A stretch of DNA of 64,000 nucleotides from Piscinibacter gummiphilus. Lineage in GTDB: Bacteria > Pseudomonadota > Gammaproteobacteria > Burkholderiales > Burkholderiaceae_C. The stretch covers positions 1,909,001 through 1,973,000 of the forward strand of contig NZ_CP136336.1 in the NCBI RefSeq assembly GCF_032681285.1, written 5' to 3'. The notes below the pieces were generated by a model. That model searched no databases and had not been told where the DNA came from. It saw only the letters and a list, made by a program, of their open reading frames with translations. Below are positions 8,812 to 17,138 of the stretch, piece by piece. Numbering within the stretch: the stretch's first letter is position 1; each line of letters starts with the position of its first letter. Position numbers and translations under genes: made by a program.

Positions 8812-9581
8812 CGACGCTCACCGGCAAGGTCGCGCTGGTGACGGGCGCCAGCTCGGGCCTCGGCGAGGCCACTGCGCTGCACTTCGCGCAGGAAGGCGCC
8901 AAGGTCGTCGTGGTGGCCCGGCGCGTCGACCAGGGCACGCGCGTCGTGCAGCGCATCGAGGCCGCGGGCGGCGAGGCGCTCTTCGTGCAGGCCGACGTGA
9001 GCCGCGCCGGTGACGCCGAGCGCATGGTGGCGGCCACGCTCGAACGCTTCGGCCGCCTCGACTGCGCCGTCAACAACGCCGGCATCGCCGGCCCGCGCTT
9101 CACGCCCATCGCCGACGTCACCGAAGCCCAGTGGGACGAGGTCATGGGCGTGAACCTGAAGGGCGTGTGGCTGTGCATGAAGCACGAGATCCCGGCCCTG
9201 CTCGCCAGCGGCGGCGGCGCCATCGTCAACGTGGCGTCGATCTACGGGCTCAAGCCGAGCGACATCGGCCACGCGTCGTACTCGACCAGCAAGTTCGGCG
9301 TCGTCGGCCTCACCCAATCGGCCGCGTCCGACTACGGCCAGATGGGCCTGCGCATCAACGCGATCGCACCGGGTTTCACGCGCTCCGAGATGGTCGACCC
9401 CGAGCGCCCGGGTGCCGCCGAGCGCTACCGGGCGCTGACCGCGCGCCACAGCGGCATGAACCGGCTTGGCCGCGCGGAGGAGCCGGCCAACGCCATTGTC
9501 TGGCTGTGCTCGGAGGCGGCGAGCTACGTGAACGGCGCCGTGCTCGCCGTCGACGGCGGAGGCGCGACGCGCATGTATTGA
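8808..9581 (+). CDS. SDR family oxidoreductase
   Basis: Classical SDR of 257 aa. The start chosen is GTG at 8808, overlapping the preceding stop (GTGA); the protein then begins with the family-typical LTGKVALVTGASSGLGEA. NNAGIAGPR, catalytic YSTSK and C-terminal VDGGGATRMY are present. Last gene of the first operon; a strong hairpin follows between it and the convergent ProQ-like gene. Substrate unknown. Confidence 0.92.
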   Translation: MTTLTGKVALVTGASSGLGEATALHFAQEGAKVVVVARRVDQGTRVVQRIEAAGGEALFVQADVSRAGDAERMVAATLERFGRLDCAVNNAGIAGPRFTPIADVTEAQWDEVMGVNLKGVWLCMKHEIPALLASGGGAIVNVASIYGLKPSDIGHASYSTSKFGVVGLTQSAASDYGQMGLRINAIAPGFTRSEMVDPERPGAAERYRALTARHSGMNRLGRAEEPANAIVWLCSEAASYVNGAVLAVDGGGATRMY

Positions 9582-9593
9582 TGCGCGCCGTGC

Positions 9594-9628
9594 CGGCGGG
9601 CCAGAGGTGCGTCGAACGCACCCCGCCG
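9594..9628. terminator. Two-tier hairpin between convergent genes
   Basis: CGGCGG (9594-9599) pairs with CCGCCG (9623-9628), enclosing an inner GGTGCG/CGCACC stem (606-611/617-622 of 9xxx numbering) with loop TCGAA. It sits exactly between the ends of the SDR (9581) and the ProQ-like gene (9635) and could serve both strands. There is no T-tract, so a classical intrinsic terminator is not certain. Confidence 0.45.
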
Positions 9629-9634
9629 CAGCCC

Positions 9635-10603
9635 TCAGCGCGAGCCGCGCTCCTTCTTCGCCAGGGTCAGAAGCTCGTCCAGGGCTTCCTCGCGCAGCCC
9701 CTTCAAGGCTGCAAAGTTCGCCTTCGACAAGGGGCTCTGCTCAAAGCTGCGCAGCAACAAGGCACGCTGGTGGCGAGCCGCGGCCTCGGCCGCCTGCTCG
9801 GGGTCCAGCGGCAGCGCCGGCGCGGCTGAGGAATCTCGTTCATGCGCAGGAGCGGGTCGCTGATCGGGCCGAGGCTTGTGCGGGCGCTGTGGCGCACCCG
9901 ACTCCGCATCGCCGGGCCGGCCGGGCCCTCGTCGTGCGGCGGCTTGGGGCGGTCGGGGGCGCCGTGGCGCCTGGCCGGGTTGCGAAGGCCGCGCGGAGCG
10001 GTCTGCGCGATCGGATGCGCCGGGTGGTGCCGAGCGCGGGCCCCGAGGGGCAGCGCGCTCGCCGGCTGCTGGCGAAGCGGTCTGCGACACCTCGGCCTGC
10101 TGGGAAGGCAGCGGCGGTCGGGCGTCGCGCCGCGAAGCGCGGGCTGCTTCGCGCCCTGCTTGTTTCTTTGCTTCGACGATGGCCCGGCGCCGCTCGAGTT
10201 CCACGCCTGCAGCGTCGCGGTGCTCGGCCGCGATGTCGCCGGCCGGCTGGCCATCGAGGTCCGTGCGTGTTGCTCCCTCTGCCACCAGGGCCCGCAGGTA
10301 GGCAGTCCCGGTGGTGTGGCGCTGCAGGAAGATCGAGAGGGCCTTCTTGGTGAAGACTCCGGGCGCCCGCTCATGGATGTCGGCCTGGATGCGAAGCTTG
10401 ATCGGCTTGATCACGCCCGCTCCGAACAGCGCCGGAAAGTGCTGGGCCAGCAGGCGCGCGGTCTCGGCCACGTTGGGTTCGGGCCGAGACACAGGCGCGA
10501 CAGGAGCCTCGGGCGCAGCGGGCGCCGCCTCGGTCGGCGTGGCCGGCGTCGCATGGGCCGTCGGGGCCGGAGCAGTCTCGGGAATTTCGGGGATGTCAGT
10601 CAT
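9635..10603 (-). CDS. ProQ/FinO-domain RNA-binding protein
   Basis: Predicted RNA chaperone of 322 aa, reading from the ATG at 10603 (an upstream ATG at 10642 adds 13 unconvincing residues). The ProQ/FinO domain spans about residues 45-155, with FPALFGAGVIKPIKLRIQ and FLQRHTTGTAYLRALV recognisable. It is preceded by an Ala/Pro linker and followed by a long Arg/Pro/Ala-rich, presumably disordered basic tail and a short C-terminal helical segment. Proteins of this family bind structured sRNAs and mRNA 3' ends. The gene stands alone, convergent with the first operon. Confidence 0.85.
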   Translation of the reverse strand: MTDIPEIPETAPAPTAHATPATPTEAAPAAPEAPVAPVSRPEPNVAETARLLAQHFPALFGAGVIKPIKLRIQADIHERAPGVFTKKALSIFLQRHTTGTAYLRALVAEGATRTDLDGQPAGDIAAEHRDAAGVELERRRAIVEAKKQAGREAARASRRDARPPLPSQQAEVSQTASPAAGERAAPRGPRSAPPGASDRADRSARPSQPGQAPRRPRPPQAAARRGPGRPGDAESGAPQRPHKPRPDQRPAPAHERDSSAAPALPLDPEQAAEAAARHQRALLLRSFEQSPLSKANFAALKGLREEALDELLTLAKKERGSR

Positions 10604-10683
10604 CGGAACGAAGCAGGGCGGTTGCGGGGGGCTGTGTAGCAACCTCGCATTCTCGGCCCTTGCGGGTGGACTGAGCGAAGGGA

Positions 10684-11595
10684 CTACGAGACGGCGTCGG
10701 CCAGGTACTGCACGAATGCCCGCACCCGCGCCGACAGGTGCCGGTTTTGCGGATACAGCACATGGAATGGCCTCGACCGGCCGCCGTGGCCCTGCATCAC
10801 TTCGACGAGCTGGCCCGCCTTCACCGCCTCGCGCACCACGAAGTGGTAGATCTGGAACAGCCCGCCGCCAGCGACGGCCCAGCCGACGCCGGCCAGCACG
10901 TCCTCGTGCACGCGCTGGCGACTCTTGAAGCTGAAGTCGATGTCTTCGCCATCGGGCGATCGCAGGATCCAGGGCATCGTCCGGCCGGTACTGGGCAGCA
11001 CGAACTGGATCAGGTCGTGCTGCCGCAGGTCTTCGAGACTCTTCGGCTTGCCGCGGCGCCGCAGGTAGGCGGGTGATCCGAAGATGCCCACCGTGGCCTC
11101 CTCGAGCTTGCGCGAGACCAGCCGCGAGTCGCGTGGCTCACCCAGGCGGATGGCCAGGTCGTAGCCATCCTCGACGAAATCGACGTTGCGGTTGGACACG
11201 TTGAGTTCGACCTCCACGCCCGGGTAGGCGGCCATGAAGCCTGGCAGCATCGGCACCACGCGGTGGTGGCCGTACACCGTGCCCACGCTCACGCGCACCA
11301 GGCCTTTGGGCCGGGCTTGCTGCCCGGTGATCGCACGCTCGGCTTCGGCGATCTGCTCGAGCGCTTGCTGGCACTGTGCGTGGTAGAGCTCGCCGCTGGC
11401 GGTGAGACGCACGAGGCGGGTGGTGCGGTTGAAGAGGCGCACGCCCAGCCGCGCCTCGAGCCGCGCGATGGAGCGGCTCACCGAGGCCGGCGTCAGGCCC
11501 AGCGCTTCGGCAGCGCCGGTGAAGCTGCCGAGCTCCGCCGCCTTGCAGAACAGCTCGATGCTGCCCAACTGCACGGGGTCGAAGGTGCGCGTCAT
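10684..11595 (-). CDS. LysR family transcriptional regulator
   Basis: 303-aa LysR-type regulator from the ATG at 11595; an in-frame ATG at 11775 would overlap the divergent gene and adds no conserved sequence. The N-terminal winged HTH covers about residues 8-65 (LFCKAAELGSFTGAAEALGL, then SVSRSIARLEARLGVRLF), followed by an effector-binding domain. It is divergent from the DJ-1/PfpI gene, the usual arrangement for a LysR regulator and its target. Inducer unknown. Confidence 0.92.
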   Translation of the reverse strand: MTRTFDPVQLGSIELFCKAAELGSFTGAAEALGLTPASVSRSIARLEARLGVRLFNRTTRLVRLTASGELYHAQCQQALEQIAEAERAITGQQARPKGLVRVSVGTVYGHHRVVPMLPGFMAAYPGVEVELNVSNRNVDFVEDGYDLAIRLGEPRDSRLVSRKLEEATVGIFGSPAYLRRRGKPKSLEDLRQHDLIQFVLPSTGRTMPWILRSPDGEDIDFSFKSRQRVHEDVLAGVGWAVAGGGLFQIYHFVVREAVKAGQLVEVMQGHGGRSRPFHVLYPQNRHLSARVRAFVQYLADAVS

Positions 11596-11597
11596 TT

Positions 11598-11623
11598 GTT
11601 CAGCCAGGTAATGAACGTAGTTC
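11598..11623. promoter_or_regulatory. Candidate LysR operator
   Basis: GTTCA-N9-TGAAC (11598-11616) is followed by the overlapping GAAC-GTA-GTTC (11613-11623), lying just upstream of the LysR start and in the divergent intergenic region. Dyads with a T-N11-A core here are typical for LysR autoregulation. Confidence 0.4.
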
Positions 11624-11728
11624 CATGGGGCCAGTTTATGAGGCACCGGCGAATCAATACAGTCCCTTCCATCGCGCTCCCCCCTGGCGCGGCCACACAG
11701 AAGGAAACCCCATGACTCGCGCATCCTG

Positions 11729-12403
11729 ATGATCGTCACCTCCAACGCCCGCATGGGCGACACCGGCAAGCCCACCGGCCTGTGGGCCGAGGAGCTGGCG
11801 GTGCCGTACTACGCGCTCGCCGATGCCGGCGTCGAGGTGACGCTGGCCTCCCCGGCGGGAGGCCCCACGCCCATCGACCCGGGCAGCATCAAGCCGGCCG
11901 GCCAGAACGACCCGGTGGTCGAGCGCTTTCTCGCCGATGCGGCCTTGCAGGCGCGCATCGCCGCGACACCCAAGGCCTCGGAGTTCGACGGTGCGCAGTT
12001 CGACGCCGTCTTCTTCCCCGGGGGCCACGGCACGATGTGGGACCTGCCGGTCGACGCCGGTGTGACCCGCGCCGTCGAACGCGCCTTCGCGGCCAAGAAG
12101 CTGATCGCCTCGGTCTGCCACGGGGCGGCCGGCCTGGTGACGGCCCGACGACCCGATGGGCAATCCATCGTCAAGGACCTGCGCGTCAACGGCTTCACCG
12201 ATGCGGAGGAAGTGGCCGTCGGTCTGGAGAAGGTCGTCCCGTTCATGCTCGAGACGCGCCTGCGCGAACTGGGCGGCCGCTTCGAAGGCACCGGCAACTG
12301 GCAGCCGTTCGCCATCCGCGACGGCCAACTGATCACGGGCCAGAACCCGCAGTCATCGCACCTGGTGGCAGAGGAAATGCTGAAGGCGCTGGCGGCGCGC
12401 TGA
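11729..12403 (+). CDS. DJ-1/PfpI family class I glutamine amidotransferase-like protein
   Basis: 224-aa member of the DJ-1/PfpI superfamily, Hsp31-like branch (glyoxalase III/chaperone or protease-like roles known in the family). The nucleophile Cys is in SVCHGAAG near residue 131, with the conserved Glu in LWAEELAVPYY. The ATG at 11729 has no good RBS, whereas an ATG at 11712 does (AGAAGGAAA) but ends at TGA 11727-11729 after MTRAS. Removing two bases (one of the GC repeats at about 11718-11722) would restore the start M-T-R-I-L-M-I-V expected for the family. Translation may now depend on TGATG reinitiation. Confidence 0.87.
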   Translation: MIVTSNARMGDTGKPTGLWAEELAVPYYALADAGVEVTLASPAGGPTPIDPGSIKPAGQNDPVVERFLADAALQARIAATPKASEFDGAQFDAVFFPGGHGTMWDLPVDAGVTRAVERAFAAKKLIASVCHGAAGLVTARRPDGQSIVKDLRVNGFTDAEEVAVGLEKVVPFMLETRLRELGGRFEGTGNWQPFAIRDGQLITGQNPQSSHLVAEEMLKALAAR

Positions 12404-12434
12404 AGGCGACGATCGGCCCGCCGCGCGGCACGAA

Positions 12435-12938
12435 CTACTCGACCTCGGCGAGGATCACTGGGGTTGCCGTGATGTCCTCTTCGGCGAAGCCGGTTCCGCC
12501 CGCGGGAAAGAGCGATGTCACGTCGAGCTCTCCGTAGAGATCTGCGCCTGAGGCCGCCCGGGAGTCGACCTCGATCACGTACGACTTCGAGCAGCCCGCA
12601 GACGTGACGATGCCGCGCACGCCGAGCAAGAAGAACCCGGCATCGTTGGCGGAGGCCTCGGCGAAGATGGACCCCGACTGAGGCGCCCGGTCGCGGAGCA
12701 CGACATGACCCACGTGCGGTTGCCCCCGGGGGTCGAGCACCCGGCCCGTGATGTTCATGTTCATGCGCACGGCGGGGTCGCAGTTGCCGCCGCCAGGCTG
12801 CGGCTGGGGGGGCACCGGCGGAACTGCGCTCGTGTCGTCGGACGACCCGCCGCACCCACCCACGGTGGTGGCGAGTGCCGTCAGCAACACGGTCAAGACC
12901 CCGGCGAGGGGACGCTTCGGGCGAGCAAATGGCTTCAT
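12435..12938 (-). CDS. Small secreted lipoprotein with carboxypeptidase regulatory-like fold
   Basis: 167-aa hypothetical protein with an N-terminal signal and lipobox-like TTVGGC (Cys near residue 29), then a Pro/Gln linker. ITGRVLDPRGQPHVGHVVL resembles the beta-sandwich start of carboxypeptidase regulatory-like domains. Its ATG overlaps the stop of the upstream heme-motif lipoprotein (ATGA at 12935-12938), so both are made together. No function can be assigned. Confidence 0.65.
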   Translation of the reverse strand: MKPFARPKRPLAGVLTVLLTALATTVGGCGGSSDDTSAVPPVPPQPQPGGGNCDPAVRMNMNITGRVLDPRGQPHVGHVVLRDRAPQSGSIFAEASANDAGFFLLGVRGIVTSAGCSKSYVIEVDSRAASGADLYGELDVTSLFPAGGTGFAEEDITATPVILAEVE

Positions 12939-13999
12939 GGTGTCTCGCTCTGGTGGCAGCTGACGCAGGCGATCGGAGAGGCGCGCCCGATCGGCACGTG
13001 GGCCGCTGCATCGGGCGGCGCGGCGAAGCGCGCCACGTTGGCGTCCGCGTCACGAATGCGCGCTTCGAGCAGCGCGCGGTGAGGCCAGGTGCCGTAGGCC
13101 GGGGAATGCTTCGCGTTGGCGTAGATCCTTCGTGCCAGCGCCACGTCACCGGACTTCACGAGCAGGTCGCCCCATTCAAGGAAGAAGCCTTCGAAGTTGT
13201 GCGGCGCGATCGCCGAGTTCCAGCACACCCGGTTCACGCCCTCGCGGGTTTCCAGGCGCATGTAGGGCTTCATGTCGGGGTCGCTTCTCGAGAGCTTGCC
13301 TCCGATGCACAGGTCTTGCGCCTGCCACATCGCGTCGATGGCTTGCTGCAGCGTCTTCGATCCTGCGGGAGCGCCGCCGAGATTGCGGGCCAGCACGAAC
13401 AGGTTGAACTGCGGCCACGCCTGCAAGGCGTCCTGCAGGTCGGCGGCACCCAGCCGTTGCAGGCTGGCGTCACGGTGCATCGCGCCCTCGGCCAGGCGCG
13501 CACTGGCGCGGAAGCCCTGGCGGCGTGCGTCCGTGCCGTCGAGCGCGACGCTCTCTTCCAGAAAGCGCCGCGCATTCGCCATGCTCGCCAGCGTCGACGG
13601 GTCGGGCCTGCCCTGGCGCGTTGACTCGGACACACGCCACAACTGCGTCATGCCGATGTGCGCCGCGGTCGTCGCATCGCCCGGGTCGCCGAGGTACGCA
13701 CCATGCAGTGCCACCAGCACGCGGTCGATGGACGCGTAGTCACCCTGGCTCAACGCCGACCACATGAGCTGGCTCGCCGCCTGCGCGGGGAGCGTCCGCG
13801 AGGTCGAGGCGCGTTTGGCCGGCGGTGCCTCGGCAGATGGCGCCGTGCCGGCAGCGCCTGGCGACACACAGGCAGACAGGGCGGCAGCGGCCACGGCAAG
13901 CGCTGCTTGCAGGACGCGTGCTGGCAACGAGCTGGCAGGGCTGGCGCCCCACTCGAGGGTGCGGCGGCCTGCGGTCGCAACGGCGGCGGATGAGTTCAT
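12935..13999 (-). CDS. Lipoprotein with C-terminal single CXXCH heme c motif
   Basis: 354 aa from the ATG at 13999, chosen because GGAG lies 6 bases upstream; an ATG at 14005 is in frame but has the GGAG touching it. A hydrophobic segment ending in LSAC (about residue 45) is a lipobox. The middle is alpha-helical and repeat-like, similar in look to TPR proteins. The last ten residues contain CVSCH, one c-type heme attachment site, 5 residues from the C-terminus. I do not recognise the family. It overlaps the downstream lipoprotein gene and lies downstream of the STAND ATPase. Confidence 0.7.
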   Translation of the reverse strand: MNSSAAVATAGRRTLEWGASPASSLPARVLQAALAVAAAALSACVSPGAAGTAPSAEAPPAKRASTSRTLPAQAASQLMWSALSQGDYASIDRVLVALHGAYLGDPGDATTAAHIGMTQLWRVSESTRQGRPDPSTLASMANARRFLEESVALDGTDARRQGFRASARLAEGAMHRDASLQRLGAADLQDALQAWPQFNLFVLARNLGGAPAGSKTLQQAIDAMWQAQDLCIGGKLSRSDPDMKPYMRLETREGVNRVCWNSAIAPHNFEGFFLEWGDLLVKSGDVALARRIYANAKHSPAYGTWPHRALLEARIRDADANVARFAAPPDAAAHVPIGRASPIACVSCHQSETP

Positions 14000-14089
14000 G
14001 GGCATCTCCGGGTGAGGTGATGCCCAAGGATCGGCGCGACCACCGCCGAATTACCAGCCGAATTCGATGTCGAACTCGCTGCCGAAGGC

Positions 14090-16156
14090 TCAGGCCGTTT
14101 CCCGCTCCCACAGGGCCTGCACGACCCGCTCGATGCCCGTGGCGAGCTGGTAGCGGTAGGTTCCGAACGGCAGGCCCAGGCGCTCGGCGGCGAGTTCCTG
14201 CGAGCCGGCCGGGCGAAGGTAGGTCAGCTCGAGCGCGCGCCAGAACTTGCCGTCACGTGGCTTGGCGTTCAATCCCTCCGCGGTTTCGGTGAGCAGTCGG
14301 CGCAGGGCCTCGACTGCATCTTCCGAATCGCGCCGACTGGTGGTGACCACCGCGGAGGCCGTCAGCGGGTTGGCCACCAGCGCCGTGCGGTCGTTGAAGG
14401 TGCGCAGCCCGTCTCGCACCGCCCGGTCGAACTCGGTTCGTGCGAGCCGGGCCACGGCGGGCGCGGCGAACGGTTCTTCCATCGGCGCTTCTCGTCCCAG
14501 CTCGCGATCGACCATCACCTCCAGCCACCTCGACATCGGTGACGAACGCCAGTCGTGCCAGTAGCAGCCGAGCGGTATGCCGTCGATCACCTGATCGCAG
14601 CCGCTCATGCGAGCGAACCCGATGTGCATCATCATGGGCGCCCAGTGGTCTGGGTGCTCGGTGCAGATCACGAAGGCGCCGAGATTCGGGAGCGTCAGCC
14701 ACTGATGAAACTGCGACATCTGCAGCGCATTCATCGCGCCCGATGGCTGCAGCAGGCCACCGGAGACGATGTTCCACCGTGCGAGGAGCTGGCGGTCGCC
14801 GGCCCGGGGCGCAGCGGCGCCTTGCAGGTTGCGCCACACGGCCGCCATGACCGGATCGCTTTCGCGCTCGTCGTCGCTCAGGGCCGCAAGGTCGATCGAC
14901 AGCGTTGCCGCCGCCATCTGGCCAGGGCGTTGTCGCACGACCCAGACGCTGCAGGCGCGATGCGTGCACCAGCGCGCCACGTCGGCCTGCTGCGCGGCAG
15001 GCAGCTCGGCGCGCGCCAGCTCGAGAAGCAAGGGCATGTCACCCGGCCCGCCACGCTCGAAGTAGACGCTGCCCAGCGCGCGGAAGTCGACGAACGGCTG
15101 CATCGCCTGCGCATGGCGGTGGAGGAAGAGGACGTCAAACGTCGCGCCGGCAGCCTGCGTCGGGTCTTTCGCCTTGCGCAGGAGGTGATCCCGCACGGCC
15201 ACGTGCACGTCGCGGTGGCGTTCCCGGTTGCGCCATTGCAGCTCCTCGTCGATCGCGTCGCGCACGAGGTCGTGAGGGAAGAGCCCGCCCGGGGCGCTCT
15301 CGATCACGCTCTGCGAGGCGAGCCAGTCGAACAGCTCATGGGCGCGGGTGGCATCCACTGCGTCGGCGAGCAGTGGCTCCGTGGTCAGCCGTGCATGCGC
15401 ACAGGTTTCGAGTGCCCGTCGATGCAGGTCGCTCGGAGCCTGCGCGGTGAACCGCTCGGCGAGCTGCCGGACCACGTCACGCGCAAGCTTGTGCGGCACC
15501 TCGCCCGACGCTTGCACCACGTCGACCACCAGCGTCATGGCCAGCGGATGACCGTGCGTCAGCTTCACGATCGCGTCGTGATGCTCGACGGGAATGCCGC
15601 GGGCGCGGAGATAGTGCGCGCACTCGTCGACATCGAGATTTCGCAGCCCCAGCACGCGAGAGGCTTCACGCCAGAGAGGATCGGTGCGCCACACCGCGTC
15701 GGGCGGTGTGCGTGTCCCGATCAGCACGCGCGTCTTCGCGGGCAGCTCGGCAAGAAAGCTCTCACGCAGCCAGCCCACGAGGTGTGCCACGCGCTCGAAG
15801 GTGTCGATGACGATCAGGCGAGGTGGCGAGTTGCCGCATGCAGCCAGCGTGGCAGCGAGGTCGCCGTCGTGGTCGGGTGCGGCGAAGGCGCCCGCCAGCG
15901 CGCGAGCAAGGCCCGGCACGGACGCCTCCACATCGCGCGCATCGATGCGGACCGAGTCGATGCCGTGCGACGCGGCGAGCAGGCGCGCGCGCTCCAGCAG
16001 ACCGGTCTTGCCGATGCCGCCCGGCCCGTGGACAAGAAAGACCTGGACGGACGGCGTCTCCGCGGCAAGCGATTCGGCGAGCAGCGCCAGCTCGGGTTCC
16101 CGGCCCACGAAGGTCCAGGCGAGGCGCGCTCGCATGCGGTCTGCGAGGCGATCCAT
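14090..16156 (-). CDS. STAND-type P-loop ATPase
   Basis: 688-aa protein from the ATG at 16156 (upstream in-frame sequence is poor). The Walker A is HGPGGIGKTG near residue 45, the Walker B RLIVIDTFE near 125, a sensor-like VLIGTRT follows, and GHPLAM near 205 matches the GxP motif of STAND ATPases such as MalT and NB-ARC proteins. The remaining 450 residues include a helical middle and a C-terminal segment (QELAAERLGLPFGTYRYQLA) that looks like a helix-turn-helix. Such proteins are regulators or ligand-triggered switches; the ligand and output are unknown. Its neighbours on the same strand are an AAC(3) enzyme and heme-motif proteins. Confidence 0.75.
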   Translation of the reverse strand: MDRLADRMRARLAWTFVGREPELALLAESLAAETPSVQVFLVHGPGGIGKTGLLERARLLAASHGIDSVRIDARDVEASVPGLARALAGAFAAPDHDGDLAATLAACGNSPPRLIVIDTFERVAHLVGWLRESFLAELPAKTRVLIGTRTPPDAVWRTDPLWREASRVLGLRNLDVDECAHYLRARGIPVEHHDAIVKLTHGHPLAMTLVVDVVQASGEVPHKLARDVVRQLAERFTAQAPSDLHRRALETCAHARLTTEPLLADAVDATRAHELFDWLASQSVIESAPGGLFPHDLVRDAIDEELQWRNRERHRDVHVAVRDHLLRKAKDPTQAAGATFDVLFLHRHAQAMQPFVDFRALGSVYFERGGPGDMPLLLELARAELPAAQQADVARWCTHRACSVWVVRQRPGQMAAATLSIDLAALSDDERESDPVMAAVWRNLQGAAAPRAGDRQLLARWNIVSGGLLQPSGAMNALQMSQFHQWLTLPNLGAFVICTEHPDHWAPMMMHIGFARMSGCDQVIDGIPLGCYWHDWRSSPMSRWLEVMVDRELGREAPMEEPFAAPAVARLARTEFDRAVRDGLRTFNDRTALVANPLTASAVVTTSRRDSEDAVEALRRLLTETAEGLNAKPRDGKFWRALELTYLRPAGSQELAAERLGLPFGTYRYQLATGIERVVQALWERETA

Positions 16157-16238
16157 GGTGGCGGGATGATAGAGCCGGCGTGGCCGACCTGTTGGTGCAG
16201 GGGCGGCTGGTCCAGGTCCTCTCGGACTGTCTCGACGC

Positions 16239-17138
16239 TCATGGGCTGTACGGGCGTGGTGGAACGGCGAAGCGCACTTCCAGCCATTCCTTGCCGAAGC
16301 GGACGAGGTCCTGGGCATCGAGCAGGTAGCACTGCGCAGCGCCGACCCTGCCGCGAAGCGCACGCCCATCGGCCACGTAGGCCTTCGCGATCGTCTCGAC
16401 CGCATCGGGCTCGCCCTCGCGCGCAAAGCAGTCGAGGATGCCGTTGGAGTCGAGTTCCTCCGCGCGGCACCAGACCTTGCGACCCGCGGCGTCGAGCAGC
16501 GGCACCTCGTAGGTCACCCGGCGCTTGTCCGCAAGCTCGGCGATCGCCTCGGCGTAGTGCAGCACCGTCAACGCGTCGAGCGGTGCGCCGAGCGTGAGCA
16601 CCTTGCCGCCGAAGGACACCAAGCGTTCGAGGGGCGAGCCGGGGCCATAGGCGTCGCCGAGCCTGTGCTCGCCGATCACCTCGTGTGCCCGTGCGCCGAC
16701 GGCCACCATCGACGCGTCGGGGTGAGCGCTGCGGACAGCGCCCGGTGCCTTGCGCAGGAACTCGTTGAGCAGCCCGAACCCGCGGTAGGTGCCTGCCGTG
16801 AGGGGGTCGAATGCGGGCCACTCGGCACGCGCGGCCTCGCTCAGGACCGTGCCGTTGAGCGTCTCCTCATACGGCGAGCGGTCCCAGGAGACATAGGCCA
16901 TCAGCGTGCCTTCGGGCCCGACCGCGTCGATCAACGCTCGGACCACCTCGGCGGCTCCGCCTTCGACCGGCCCCAGCGCCTTCAGCGACGCGTGAACCAT
17001 CACGAGATCGCCAGCGCGCAGGCCAAGCCCGCGCAGTTGATGGACGAGGTGCCGCCGGGTCATCACGACAGGAGGATCGTCGCGCCGCGTGTGCGGTGCG
17101 AGTTCGGCGGCGGATCGTCGCGAGGTGTCGGGCTTCAT
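16239..17138 (-). CDS. Aminoglycoside N(3)-acetyltransferase family protein
   Basis: AAC(3) family enzyme, 299 aa, transferring acetyl from acetyl-CoA to an amine. Family signatures: MVHASLKALG near residue 50, EGTLMAYVSWD near 80, RSAHPDASMVAVG near 140 (the conserved HP-S/A segment) and GAPLDALTVLHYAE. I chose ATG 17138 because it overlaps the upstream cytochrome stop as ATGA; an internal ATG at 17063 is also possible. It appears chromosomal, with base composition like its neighbours and no mobile elements nearby, so the natural substrate may not be an antibiotic. Confidence 0.85.
   Translation of the reverse strand: MKPDTSRRSAAELAPHTRRDDPPVVMTRRHLVHQLRGLGLRAGDLVMVHASLKALGPVEGGAAEVVRALIDAVGPEGTLMAYVSWDRSPYEETLNGTVLSEAARAEWPAFDPLTAGTYRGFGLLNEFLRKAPGAVRSAHPDASMVAVGARAHEVIGEHRLGDAYGPGSPLERLVSFGGKVLTLGAPLDALTVLHYAEAIAELADKRRVTYEVPLLDAAGRKVWCRAEELDSNGILDCFAREGEPDAVETIAKAYVADGRALRGRVGAAQCYLLDAQDLVRFGKEWLEVRFAVPPRPYSP

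Noticed and set aside
16239..17138. Acquired antibiotic-resistance gene
   Set aside because: No integron, transposase, attachment site or composition change nearby, and the gene overlaps a cytochrome gene; a resident gene is more likely.
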